Below are positions 26,261 through 34,453 of a stretch of DNA of 42,951 nucleotides, in pieces (position 1 is the first letter of the stretch; each line of letters begins with the position of its first letter). The DNA lies in the NCBI GenBank assembly GCA_018064565.1, contig JAGHVA010000058.1:1-42951 (forward strand), given 5' to 3'. The notes under the pieces are model-generated. The model searched no databases and was not told the DNA's origin. It saw only the letters and a program-made list of their open reading frames with translations. The DNA comes from Candidatus Colimorpha onthohippi (GTDB taxonomy: Bacteria; Bacteroidota; Bacteroidia; Bacteroidales; P3). A program made the translations under genes and the position numbers.

Positions 26261-26656
26261 TCACTCCATCATTTGGGCGATTGTGTCAGCGATTGAACGC
26301 ATCTCTGATTCATCAAGCGACAAATGATTTCCATTGAAGTTCAACTCGTTGCCAACATACAGCGGCACAAGATGGATATGTGCGTGAGGAACATCAATTC
26401 CTACTACCGCCACAGAGACTCTTTTACACGGCAATGCTTTCTTGATTGCAAATGCTACTCGTTTTGCGAAAAGCTGCAAATCAACATACTCATCGTCTGT
26501 TAAATCAAAAATATAATCCACCTCTTTTTTAGGGACGCAAAGTACATGACCTTTGGAAAGTGGATTGATATCTAAAAACGCATAACAGGTGTCGGTCTCA
26601 GCCACCTTATACGAAGGAATTTCTCCTGCAATAATTCTTGAAAATATAGAAGGCAT
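26261..26656 (-). CDS. HIT family nucleotide-binding hydrolase
   Basis: A 131-residue histidine-triad protein, a family that hydrolyses nucleotide phosphoramidates or related dinucleotides. It begins FSRIIAGEIPSYKV, as in HinT-type members, and carries the catalytic triad HAHIHLVPL (His91, His93, His95). Length is normal. It follows greA by 22 bases, and the pair is closed by an intrinsic terminator. The physiological substrate cannot be told from sequence. Confidence 0.95.
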   Translation of the reverse strand: MPSIFSRIIAGEIPSYKVAETDTCYAFLDINPLSKGHVLCVPKKEVDYIFDLTDDEYVDLQLFAKRVAFAIKKALPCKRVSVAVVGIDVPHAHIHLVPLYVGNELNFNGNHLSLDESEMRSIADTIAQMME

Positions 26657-26678
26657 ATCTGATGTGATTTACTAATTG

Positions 26679-27152
26679 CTATCTGGATATTTCGAGAATC
26701 TCAAACGACATCTTACCCGCTGGAACCACAACTTCCACAATCTCACCAGCCTTGTGACCTAAGAAGCCTTTTGCAAAAGGAGACGTAACCGATATCAAAC
26801 CACTCTTAAGATTCGCCTCGCTCTCTGGAACAATAGTATAAACCTGCTTCATGTTATTCTTAACATTGCGGATTGTAATTTTAGAGAGTAATAGCACCTT
26901 TGAGGTATCAATCTTAGATTCATCCAGCAGACGTGCATTGGCCACAAGCTCTTGCAACTTAGAGATTCTGGCCTCCAGATGACCCTGTGCCTCCTTAGCG
27001 GCATCATACTCTGCATTTTCAGATAGGTCGCCTTTGTCTCTTGCTTCGGCAATGGCAGCCGCAGCAGCTGGACGCTCAACCGCTATAAGATGATGGAGCT
27101 CATCGTTCAGTTTTTGCAGACCTTCCTCACTGTAATACTTAATTTCAGACAT
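26679..27152 (-). CDS. greA: Transcription elongation factor GreA
   Basis: Rescues backtracked RNA polymerase by stimulating transcript cleavage. The 157-residue product has the N-terminal coiled coil with the acidic tip in ARDKGDLSENAEYDAAKEAQ, and a C-terminal FKBP-like domain with TSPFAKGFLGHKAGEIVEV. The ATG at 27152 gives normal family length and has GGAAT just upstream; an open extension to 27188 is not needed. It is cotranscribed with the HIT family gene. Confidence 0.96.
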   Translation of the reverse strand: MSEIKYYSEEGLQKLNDELHHLIAVERPAAAAAIAEARDKGDLSENAEYDAAKEAQGHLEARISKLQELVANARLLDESKIDTSKVLLLSKITIRNVKNNMKQVYTIVPESEANLKSGLISVTSPFAKGFLGHKAGEIVEVVVPAGKMSFEILEISR

Positions 27153-27200
27153 TATTCCGATTGTTGATGATAAATTGCCTTTGGACAACCATATGTACTA

Positions 27201-27208
27201 CAAACATA
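27201..27208 (-). promoter_or_regulatory. Putative -7 box for greA
   Basis: TATGTTTG on the minus strand fits TAnnTTTG and lies about 50 bases before the greA ATG. There is no TTG at the ideal distance. Confidence 0.4.
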
Positions 27209-27265
27209 TCTCCAAACCACATAGGGCACAGGCAATTAATAATTGTTAAACATAGTATGACAACT

Positions 27266-27299
27266 AAAAAGGAGGAAAGGTTGTGAAAGCAACCTTTCC
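27266..27299 (-). terminator. Intrinsic terminator after the PorV-like gene
   Basis: A 10-bp perfect stem GGAAAGGTTG/CAACCTTTCC (27274-27283 and 27290-27299) with a 6-base loop. On the minus strand it is followed by a T-rich run (TCCTTTTTAG). It closes the receptor, exoprotein, PorV-like operon. Confidence 0.85.
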
Positions 27300-27332
27300 C
27301 ACTCTTTTCAATAAACTTTTACCTACAATACG

Positions 27333-28418
27333 TTAGAACCGGAATGTTCCACCGATAGTATGGGTTCCCTTTAGCGGAGAAGCTGAACGGTAAGAGTAAT
27401 CAAGGGTTATACCCGTTTTTGCCTTACCATTAGCATCCTTCTTTGAGAGAGGGATATCCACCGATGCACCTGCACACAATCCCGTATTGGTTGTGGTACG
27501 GTCTGACGAGCTAAATATATCGGATTGATACACATAGCCACAACGGACCTGAAACATATTGAGCATACCGTACTCAACACCTAAGGCAAAATTGTCTTTC
27601 AGGAAAGCATTCGATGTAAAAGATCCCGCCACAGAGAGTTTCTGATTCAAATTTTCAAAAAGAAAATCGTACGAGACACCAATATTCAAGCAAGTAGGCA
27701 ACTCCATCTCGGCAGCGCGAGTCTCAACGGTGAAATTGTTACCTGCGTTATTGAGCATAGTCAAAGAATGACCCGTACCAGAGAAACTCATCGTAGCACC
27801 GATATTCTTAAGACTGATACCGAATTTCAACTCATCATCAGCACCAGTAACATACTGGATACCTGCATCGATAGCAAAACCAGAAGCAGACACATTGTCG
27901 GTTGACTCGCTTATGATTTTAATCACACCACCACCATGGATACTACGCGTAAACGAATGCGCATATGCCAAAGCTATATTCATGAAAGATGGGTTGAATG
28001 AACCAGCCGTACCTGGTGTTGGGTTCTCTACGGTAGTTACATCAATATCGCCAAATCCCATAATCATTACTTGAGCACCTAAAACACCTGCCTCAAAGAC
28101 ACGGATACCCATACCTATGGCATTGATAGATGCACCACTATTGAGACCTGTCTTGCCTCCTAAATAGATGGTATTGGCGTATGCAAACTCCATATTGTCA
28201 ATGAAAGCCAGACCTGCGATATTGGAATAAAAAGCATCGATACCACGCACGTTGGCCACCGAGACACTACCCCAACCAGAGCTATGAGCCCATGGGTTAA
28301 TAAGAAGCTCGGTAGCACCTGCTGTACCGCGACGGTTGTCGTTACCAGCCCAAACTGGCTGGACCGACACCATCAACACGACGGCAACGATGGCGAATAT
28401 TTTGGTTAGATTTTTCAT
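27333..28418 (-). CDS. PorV/PorQ family outer-membrane protein
   Basis: A 361-residue outer-membrane beta-barrel protein. A signal peptide ending PVWA is followed by the family N-terminal signature RRGTAGATELLINPWAHSSG then GSVSVANVRGIDAFYSNIAG, and the protein ends in a barrel strand, HTIGGTFRF. PorV is the T9SS shuttle that carries cargo from the translocon to the attachment complex. Related paralogues often sit beside large exported proteins. Whether this one is the true PorV or a dedicated paralogue cannot be decided here. It starts 31 bases after the 1625-residue exoprotein gene and is the last gene of the operon. Confidence 0.85.
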   Translation of the reverse strand: MKNLTKIFAIVAVVLMVSVQPVWAGNDNRRGTAGATELLINPWAHSSGWGSVSVANVRGIDAFYSNIAGLAFIDNMEFAYANTIYLGGKTGLNSGASINAIGMGIRVFEAGVLGAQVMIMGFGDIDVTTVENPTPGTAGSFNPSFMNIALAYAHSFTRSIHGGGVIKIISESTDNVSASGFAIDAGIQYVTGADDELKFGISLKNIGATMSFSGTGHSLTMLNNAGNNFTVETRAAEMELPTCLNIGVSYDFLFENLNQKLSVAGSFTSNAFLKDNFALGVEYGMLNMFQVRCGYVYQSDIFSSSDRTTTNTGLCAGASVDIPLSKKDANGKAKTGITLDYSYRSASPLKGTHTIGGTFRF

Positions 28419-28449
28419 TATCTTTAGTTTTATACGTTATCAATCAAAT

Positions 28450-31400
28450 TTAGAATTGGAAAGAATTCAAGTCAACTGGGCGCATAGTTCCAAACCACTT
28501 GATAACACGTTCACCAATATTAGGTACACTGACATGAATAAGATACATACCTCCAGCAATAGGAATACCCATATGGTTATGAAGATCCCAATCGTATGTA
28601 GTGGTATTAGCTGGAGTTGGACCAAGACGGCGCACCAACGTACCATCAACGGTATAAATGCTGATGACTGAATTGGCTGGCAGATTAGTAAAACGAACTT
28701 TTGTTTCAAGCTGACTTAAGGTCTCATAGGTTGAATAGCTATAGTACGGATTTGGCACAACAGCTATTGCCTCAAGAATCTCATTCTTCTTGCTATCAGA
28801 AGCACCATCCTTGGTAGCTTGTTCTGTAAGCGTTGCAATATCGCCCGACAAGTCGAACATATAACGCGGCATATTATCATTTTTCACCTCCTCACCACAA
28901 TCTTTTGCATCGGTAGCATTATAACTCATGTAGCGACCATAAGGCTGGTTTACTTGAATATCAACCGTAACATCACATGCAATACCATCGGAAGGCGCAC
29001 CAGCATTGAGTTTGCTGTTATGTCCTGGATAATTGAATGCGAATTTCTTGTTAACCAAAGGAATATTAACCCAAGCCGCAGAAGCAAAGAGCATAGCAGA
29101 AGAGTCACGCGTCGAATTGATTTTATCTGTAGCCGTCATACCAGCCGAACCTTCGCTCGAGACAATACCATAATAGTATTTAGGTGTATCACCCTTATCC
29201 TTGAGCATCAACAAGCGATCCAACGACTTAATCATCGAATTAGCCCAAGCACCTGCGTCATAAGAAGGCGTTTCATACTGATGGATGCCTGAACTCGAAC
29301 CTACCGCACCTGGGAAGTTGAGCGTTGTTGCATTGAGCACATAGATAAAGTGACGACCTCCCATAACATAATTCTCTGTGCCATTCATAACCTCATCAAC
29401 GGGGTTCCACAACATGTCGCGACCGTTGAACTGAATGTAACGCGAATCTTCACCGAACATGATATTCAAACGTTCACCAGTGGTCAAAGAAATTGCATAG
29501 CCTGGGAACCATCCCATACCATAAGCATCAATATATGCTGGATTGGTAGGATCCGATGGGTTGGCGGCAATGCCAAGATCCTCGATGGTACGCCCTAACT
29601 TATCTACAGACAAATGTTTGCGTTTTTGGAACTTACGAGCTTTACCCTCTGCTTGTGTGTAATCGTCGCACATCTCAAGGACAGGACAACGTGTCCACTT
29701 AGTGGTATCCGCTGTAAACACAATACGTACACTTGGCAACTTAGTCAAATCGTTATATACCAACGACTGATTGTAGGTATTATCAAGCAACGAACGTCTG
29801 ATTTTACCATACACATACGCATTAGCAGCATCTTTTTTATGTAATTTTGCAATGGTATCTGCGGGAGGCATAAAGTGTGAGTAGTTGAATCCTGGATGGA
29901 AATCAAGTGTTGAAACCAAGCCATAAGGAGCCCACATACCACTCACCACATCCTCAAAGATATTGCTCTTATCCACACCGACAGCAGTGGCAGAACCAAC
30001 TTCTTGGCTGGTCTCGCATTTACGACGAAAATAATCTTCATCAAGATAGGCTTCAGACAAAGAGATATCCTCAAGTCTTCCCGTAAAGTCATTGACCGTG
30101 TTGGATGCAAACTGGATACCTGCGCGAATCCAGTTGTACATCTGCGCACCATCGTAGTCGTTGACACCATAAAGCCACTGCTTATAGGGATCCTCATAAG
30201 TGATAGACGAACCCAAAATCGCATTAGAACTTGCAGTATTGCCATAGTATGTGCAATAGTTATACTCCGATTCCGAACCGTTGATAAACATACCGCTTAC
30301 TTGTAAGGGATCGGCTGGAGCATCTGCATTCTTGAGCGACACAGCGATGCCCAAATCAAGGAAAAGCTGTTCGTTTTGGCGACCAATAGCAAAATCAGAA
30401 TAAATGGTATCAGCACCTCCTGGATACACTGGCTGACCCTCGATAGCATTGGTGATATACCAACGAGTTTTTTCATTTACAATGGAGGAACCATCTTCGT
30501 TCACGAAATTGATTATAAACTGACCTGGCTTGATATTCAAAGGATCAATCACCTTAACATCAATAGGCCCGTAGTTTTGCTCATATTTAGGATGTGCGAT
30601 AATACAAGGGTTAGAAACACGAGAGATTGAACCACTGCGGAAGGTGAATTTGCCAGGACCTTTGCCCTCTACACCTTTAGCACCCATCAACTCTTCAATT
30701 GATTCCTGTGTAAGCATCAACTGATTTCCACCATTACCATAACCCTCAATACGAGTAATATTAGGACGCATCTCAAACTCAGCCTGGATAACAGTGCCAC
30801 CATTCTCAGCTGAAGGATCATGAGGAATAGCCGTCACGGGCTTAATCGAATTTCCCCACTCATCTTTACGTCCTGAAAGGTATGGTTCTTTCTGACCGTC
30901 AAGGAAAGCAGCCTCTGTTTGAGAATACTCTTTATAGCGGTTGTGAGCATATGCCACAGCCACAAAATAATACTCCTTGTTATTGACCAAAGCAGTAGAA
31001 GAACCTGTTGCAAACTGGTCGCTGGTGATGCGGAACACATGCTGTATGCCTGAATTGGCACCATCTACCTTAACCGTACCTGAAAGAATACCCGTAGCAG
31101 AGTTGGTCTCAAAGTTGACCAATTTAGCAATCGGAAGCGTCTTGGCCTCATCATAATAGTTTTCAATATCGCACTGTGCCACCAGACGAGCTTTAGTAAC
31201 ATCGTTGATATCAGAAATAGACGCATTGGCATCAACCAACTGGTAAATCTGATAACCCTCAAACACATAACTACGCTCCTCATCGGTGTAGGTACCCGTA
31301 GTGGCTACACCATCAACAGTCGTAGAATACGAACGAGTAATAGAAGGATCAACCTCACTATATTTTTCATTGTAGTTATTAGACGAAACATTATCGTATG

Positions 31401-33327
31401 AGAGATAGAGAATAATCTCTTTATTTAACTCCTGAACAGTAATAGTAGGAGCATCTGGACCATCCAAGACCTTAAAGCAGTTTTCGAAAAGTGCCTGACA
31501 AACATCATCTACCTCACGAAGCAGTTCCACTGACGACCAAGCATTGCCAGAAGCAGCCTGAGCAAAAGGAATACCTACCGTGATGTAGTTCAAAGCACCA
31601 GGTCTCAAAGTGAAAGGACCTGCCGACTGCATGAAACGACGGTCACCTGGCTGGTTGCCAGCAGTTTTATCCGTCCATATCTGACCACCATTCCACACAG
31701 GGTCAACGCCATTGGTACCCCATTTCCAAGGATCGGAATCACCAGGGAACATGAAGTCACAAACCACATTGGTGGTATTGTCGTTAAAACCATTTCCACC
31801 AAAAGTCATACGCTGACTATTTTTCCAATTACCTTTCAAGTAATTATAATAATCGGTAGCCTTGCCTGGGTCGCTAATTTGAGCAGTACCACCATTGTTG
31901 TAGTACACAAAACGACGCATACCAAAACGCTCATCATCAACAATACCGTTGCCGAAGTTCACACCATTGATAGCGCAGTTGCCGATAGAGTCACCAGGTT
32001 TGAAATACCAACCATCTGGGTAGAATATATCTGCCGACTGCGTTAGAGCAAACGTATCGTATATTGTATTGCCATTAGCGTCTTTCATCTCAAAGGCAGC
32101 CAGTTGGCTAATCATAACACCATTACCACTTGCCTTGATTTTGTCAATATCAATCTTGGGATTATCCTTACCATCAGGATCCATATAAGGACCTTGGAAG
32201 AAATCGATACCCACAGCAGGAGGGATTCCAGAATAAGTCGCAGAACCAGGACCATCTTGCTCATCACCATTGTAGCAATAGCCCAAACCACGTTTTACAT
32301 CACATCCCACATAGTCGTCGTATGCATAACCGAGATCGGCATCCACCCACTGCGAAAAATAGGTATCTTTCAACGTGTAGGTTGAACGGTTGATAATCTC
32401 GTATGAATAGAATGTCATGTTGTTGATATCATCGTTGGTAGAGAATGCGAAAGCCTGAGCGCGAATTTCAAGACCTATCGGCTGACCATCAGTCTCAGTA
32501 TGGACATTACCCATGTCGTTGAATATCCACCAAATAGTCTGGTCGCCTTTCAACACCTGGTCCGAGAGGATGCCACCATGGACAATACCCTCAGTAGTTT
32601 CCATCGTGGGAACCGATATATCCAAACCGTTAGACTTACGTGTCTGTGGACACAAATCGTTGTCAAAGTCATAATACGGATAGTCGCCAGCCTCAGGATT
32701 ATACTCGCCATTACCATCAGCGTCAAAGAAAGGAGCAAGATACTTGGAGAAACCCTCAGCGGTATTGCCATGGGCTGGCCAATTTTCAATCACATCCTCC
32801 ATTTCTGTAAGGGGGTTGTCTGGATTAGGCTCAACACCCGCTTCGGTATAGATAAAGTGAGCCATGTGATTCTGAACCTGCTGCTTGCTGATGATATAAT
32901 GCCTATCATACTGGTTGCAAACAGGGAGGTCAACATAAGCGGTATTCAACTGCAATGGGCCTGGCCAAAAATCGTCGCCAGAAGAACCGAACGTAAGAGC
33001 GGCAATACGGAGCTGCTCGTTAACATCGGTACCACCGACCCAAAGAGCCGCGCAATAGAGCGGGCAAGCGTTGCCGTTTTTAGGCAGGTGATACTGAGCA
33101 ATAGAGCCATCGTACCACATATTACCATAGCCATTGATACGGGCGCGGACATTGTTTACGCTAAGTTCGGCAGAACTTTGTGCACGCTTACATACTGCAG
33201 CCTTTTGCTCAGTTTTTACACTCTTTACCTTTTTAAGTTGGCTTTGAGGTTCACGAGCGAAAGCAGACCCCGCAGTGGCAGAGATAATAAGAGCTGCCAA
33301 AAGGAAATTACAAAGTATATTTTCCAT
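28450..33327 (-). CDS. Giant exported protein of a T9SS-associated family (1625 residues)
   Basis: A 1625-residue exported protein of a family widespread in Bacteroidetes, function unknown. It has a signal peptide (cleavage near SAFA), then NNVRARINGYGNMWYDG and CAALWVGGTDVNEQLRIAAL. At about 202-215 is a calcium-loop-like DADGNGEYNPEAGD, and further on KGDQTIWWIFNDMG. The C-terminus has a FlgD-like Ig fold: VRFTNLPANSVISIYTVDGT and WDLHNHMGIPIAGGMYLIHV. It then continues with GERVIKWFGTMRPVDLNSF. That tail is not the usual type A or type B T9SS sorting domain. It lies 26 bases after the TonB-dependent receptor gene and 31 bases before the PorV-like gene. Export by T9SS is inferred from family and context. 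Confidence 0.88.
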   Translation of the reverse strand: MENILCNFLLAALIISATAGSAFAREPQSQLKKVKSVKTEQKAAVCKRAQSSAELSVNNVRARINGYGNMWYDGSIAQYHLPKNGNACPLYCAALWVGGTDVNEQLRIAALTFGSSGDDFWPGPLQLNTAYVDLPVCNQYDRHYIISKQQVQNHMAHFIYTEAGVEPNPDNPLTEMEDVIENWPAHGNTAEGFSKYLAPFFDADGNGEYNPEAGDYPYYDFDNDLCPQTRKSNGLDISVPTMETTEGIVHGGILSDQVLKGDQTIWWIFNDMGNVHTETDGQPIGLEIRAQAFAFSTNDDINNMTFYSYEIINRSTYTLKDTYFSQWVDADLGYAYDDYVGCDVKRGLGYCYNGDEQDGPGSATYSGIPPAVGIDFFQGPYMDPDGKDNPKIDIDKIKASGNGVMISQLAAFEMKDANGNTIYDTFALTQSADIFYPDGWYFKPGDSIGNCAINGVNFGNGIVDDERFGMRRFVYYNNGGTAQISDPGKATDYYNYLKGNWKNSQRMTFGGNGFNDNTTNVVCDFMFPGDSDPWKWGTNGVDPVWNGGQIWTDKTAGNQPGDRRFMQSAGPFTLRPGALNYITVGIPFAQAASGNAWSSVELLREVDDVCQALFENCFKVLDGPDAPTITVQELNKEIILYLSYDNVSSNNYNEKYSEVDPSITRSYSTTVDGVATTGTYTDEERSYVFEGYQIYQLVDANASISDINDVTKARLVAQCDIENYYDEAKTLPIAKLVNFETNSATGILSGTVKVDGANSGIQHVFRITSDQFATGSSTALVNNKEYYFVAVAYAHNRYKEYSQTEAAFLDGQKEPYLSGRKDEWGNSIKPVTAIPHDPSAENGGTVIQAEFEMRPNITRIEGYGNGGNQLMLTQESIEELMGAKGVEGKGPGKFTFRSGSISRVSNPCIIAHPKYEQNYGPIDVKVIDPLNIKPGQFIINFVNEDGSSIVNEKTRWYITNAIEGQPVYPGGADTIYSDFAIGRQNEQLFLDLGIAVSLKNADAPADPLQVSGMFINGSESEYNYCTYYGNTASSNAILGSSITYEDPYKQWLYGVNDYDGAQMYNWIRAGIQFASNTVNDFTGRLEDISLSEAYLDEDYFRRKCETSQEVGSATAVGVDKSNIFEDVVSGMWAPYGLVSTLDFHPGFNYSHFMPPADTIAKLHKKDAANAYVYGKIRRSLLDNTYNQSLVYNDLTKLPSVRIVFTADTTKWTRCPVLEMCDDYTQAEGKARKFQKRKHLSVDKLGRTIEDLGIAANPSDPTNPAYIDAYGMGWFPGYAISLTTGERLNIMFGEDSRYIQFNGRDMLWNPVDEVMNGTENYVMGGRHFIYVLNATTLNFPGAVGSSSGIHQYETPSYDAGAWANSMIKSLDRLLMLKDKGDTPKYYYGIVSSEGSAGMTATDKINSTRDSSAMLFASAAWVNIPLVNKKFAFNYPGHNSKLNAGAPSDGIACDVTVDIQVNQPYGRYMSYNATDAKDCGEEVKNDNMPRYMFDLSGDIATLTEQATKDGASDSKKNEILEAIAVVPNPYYSYSTYETLSQLETKVRFTNLPANSVISIYTVDGTLVRRLGPTPANTTTYDWDLHNHMGIPIAGGMYLIHVSVPNIGERVIKWFGTMRPVDLNSFQF

Positions 33328-33353
33328 TTTTATATATTTTTTCCGTTTGACAA

Positions 33354-34421
33354 TTAGAAATTATAAGAGAGTGATAATTTAATATGACGCGGCGAGGAAT
33401 AATTCCAAGTAGCGTTGCTCATATAGATGGTATATAAGTCCCTAAACGACTGAGGGTCAAGATACGAATTGATGACCGCCTGAGTCTCTGGGTCGGTAAG
33501 ATAACCATTGTCGGTCGGGCTACCCGTTACAGCAAACACGCCCACAACATTGCGGATATCGAAGAGGTTGTTTACAGTAATAGCAGTATTGAGGTAGGTG
33601 GTACGTTTGCCAACCTTGATAGGCCAGTTCTTATCCACGATAACATTGCAATAGAAACCCCATGGCAAACGAGCTCCGCGATAAGATCCAACGATAGTAC
33701 CTTGGGTCATACTGAACTGTTTCGTATAAGGACGTCCAGACTGCGCGACAACCATAAAGTTCACACCAAAGTCCTCCAACAATTTGACCTCTTTCTTGCG
33801 TTGTTCACCCGTCTCTGGATCGGTAACCACGCGGGTGATGGTAGGTCCGTTGTACTTAGAACCACTGCCATAACGGAAGTCAACGTTTGCCTTAATCTCG
33901 TGACGACGGTCGTCCGAAATTGGGTTCAACATCTTAAGCGTAGTATAACCCTCTTTGATAAGCTCGGTCATAGTAGATGATGAAAGACCCGTTCCTTCGG
34001 CATATTGCAAAGTATAGTTCGCATTGATACGCACATTCTTGGTTTGACGGAGGTCATAGCTGAACGTGAAACCCTTGATAGTTTTGAAATCCAAGTTGTC
34101 GTAGCTATAGTAGTTTTGGTTAGGATCGGCACCAGCATACTGAACAAGCTGTATAAGGTCGCGGGTCTCCTTATAGTAAGCGGAGATACTGACCGCAGAA
34201 GAAGAATTCAGAGCCTGTTGGAATCCCAACTCGTAGTTGGTGATACGTTCTGGCTTAAGATTAGGATTGGAGATTGAAGACATTTTGCTCATATAGAGGT
34301 ATCCCAAATAATTGGCCTGCCAACTTGAGGAAGGACGACGAGCGATAATGTCGTACGAAGCCTTGAACTGCGAGTTGTCGCCAACTGGGAAAGAGAATGC
34401 GATACGAGGCATTACCACCAC
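33354..34421 (-). CDS. TonB-dependent receptor, C-terminal part after a frameshift
   Basis: The last about 355 residues of the receptor barrel, in the -1 frame relative to the upstream part. It reads EAFEDYKPQVVVMPRIAFSF shortly after the break and ends HIKLSLSYNF, with the terminal aromatic residue expected of an outer-membrane barrel. The frame is actually open up to about 34513, where a TAA closes it, so it overlaps the N-terminal frame by about 60 bases. The GTG at 34421 is only the first possible start codon and is not thought to be a real start. With the upstream part it makes one receptor of about 1250 residues. Confidence 0.85.
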   Translation of the reverse strand: MVVMPRIAFSFPVGDNSQFKASYDIIARRPSSSWQANYLGYLYMSKMSSISNPNLKPERITNYELGFQQALNSSSAVSISAYYKETRDLIQLVQYAGADPNQNYYSYDNLDFKTIKGFTFSYDLRQTKNVRINANYTLQYAEGTGLSSSTMTELIKEGYTTLKMLNPISDDRRHEIKANVDFRYGSGSKYNGPTITRVVTDPETGEQRKKEVKLLEDFGVNFMVVAQSGRPYTKQFSMTQGTIVGSYRGARLPWGFYCNVIVDKNWPIKVGKRTTYLNTAITVNNLFDIRNVVGVFAVTGSPTDNGYLTDPETQAVINSYLDPQSFRDLYTIYMSNATWNYSSPRHIKLSLSYNF

Positions 34422-34453
34422 TTGAGGTTTGTAATCCTCAAATGCTTCGGTAC

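Noticed and set aside
32500..33357. A 285-codon plus-strand reading frame opposite the 1625-residue exoprotein gene
   Set aside because: It lies wholly antisense to the conserved N-terminal part of the exoprotein, has no recognisable domain, and its composition follows from the other strand.
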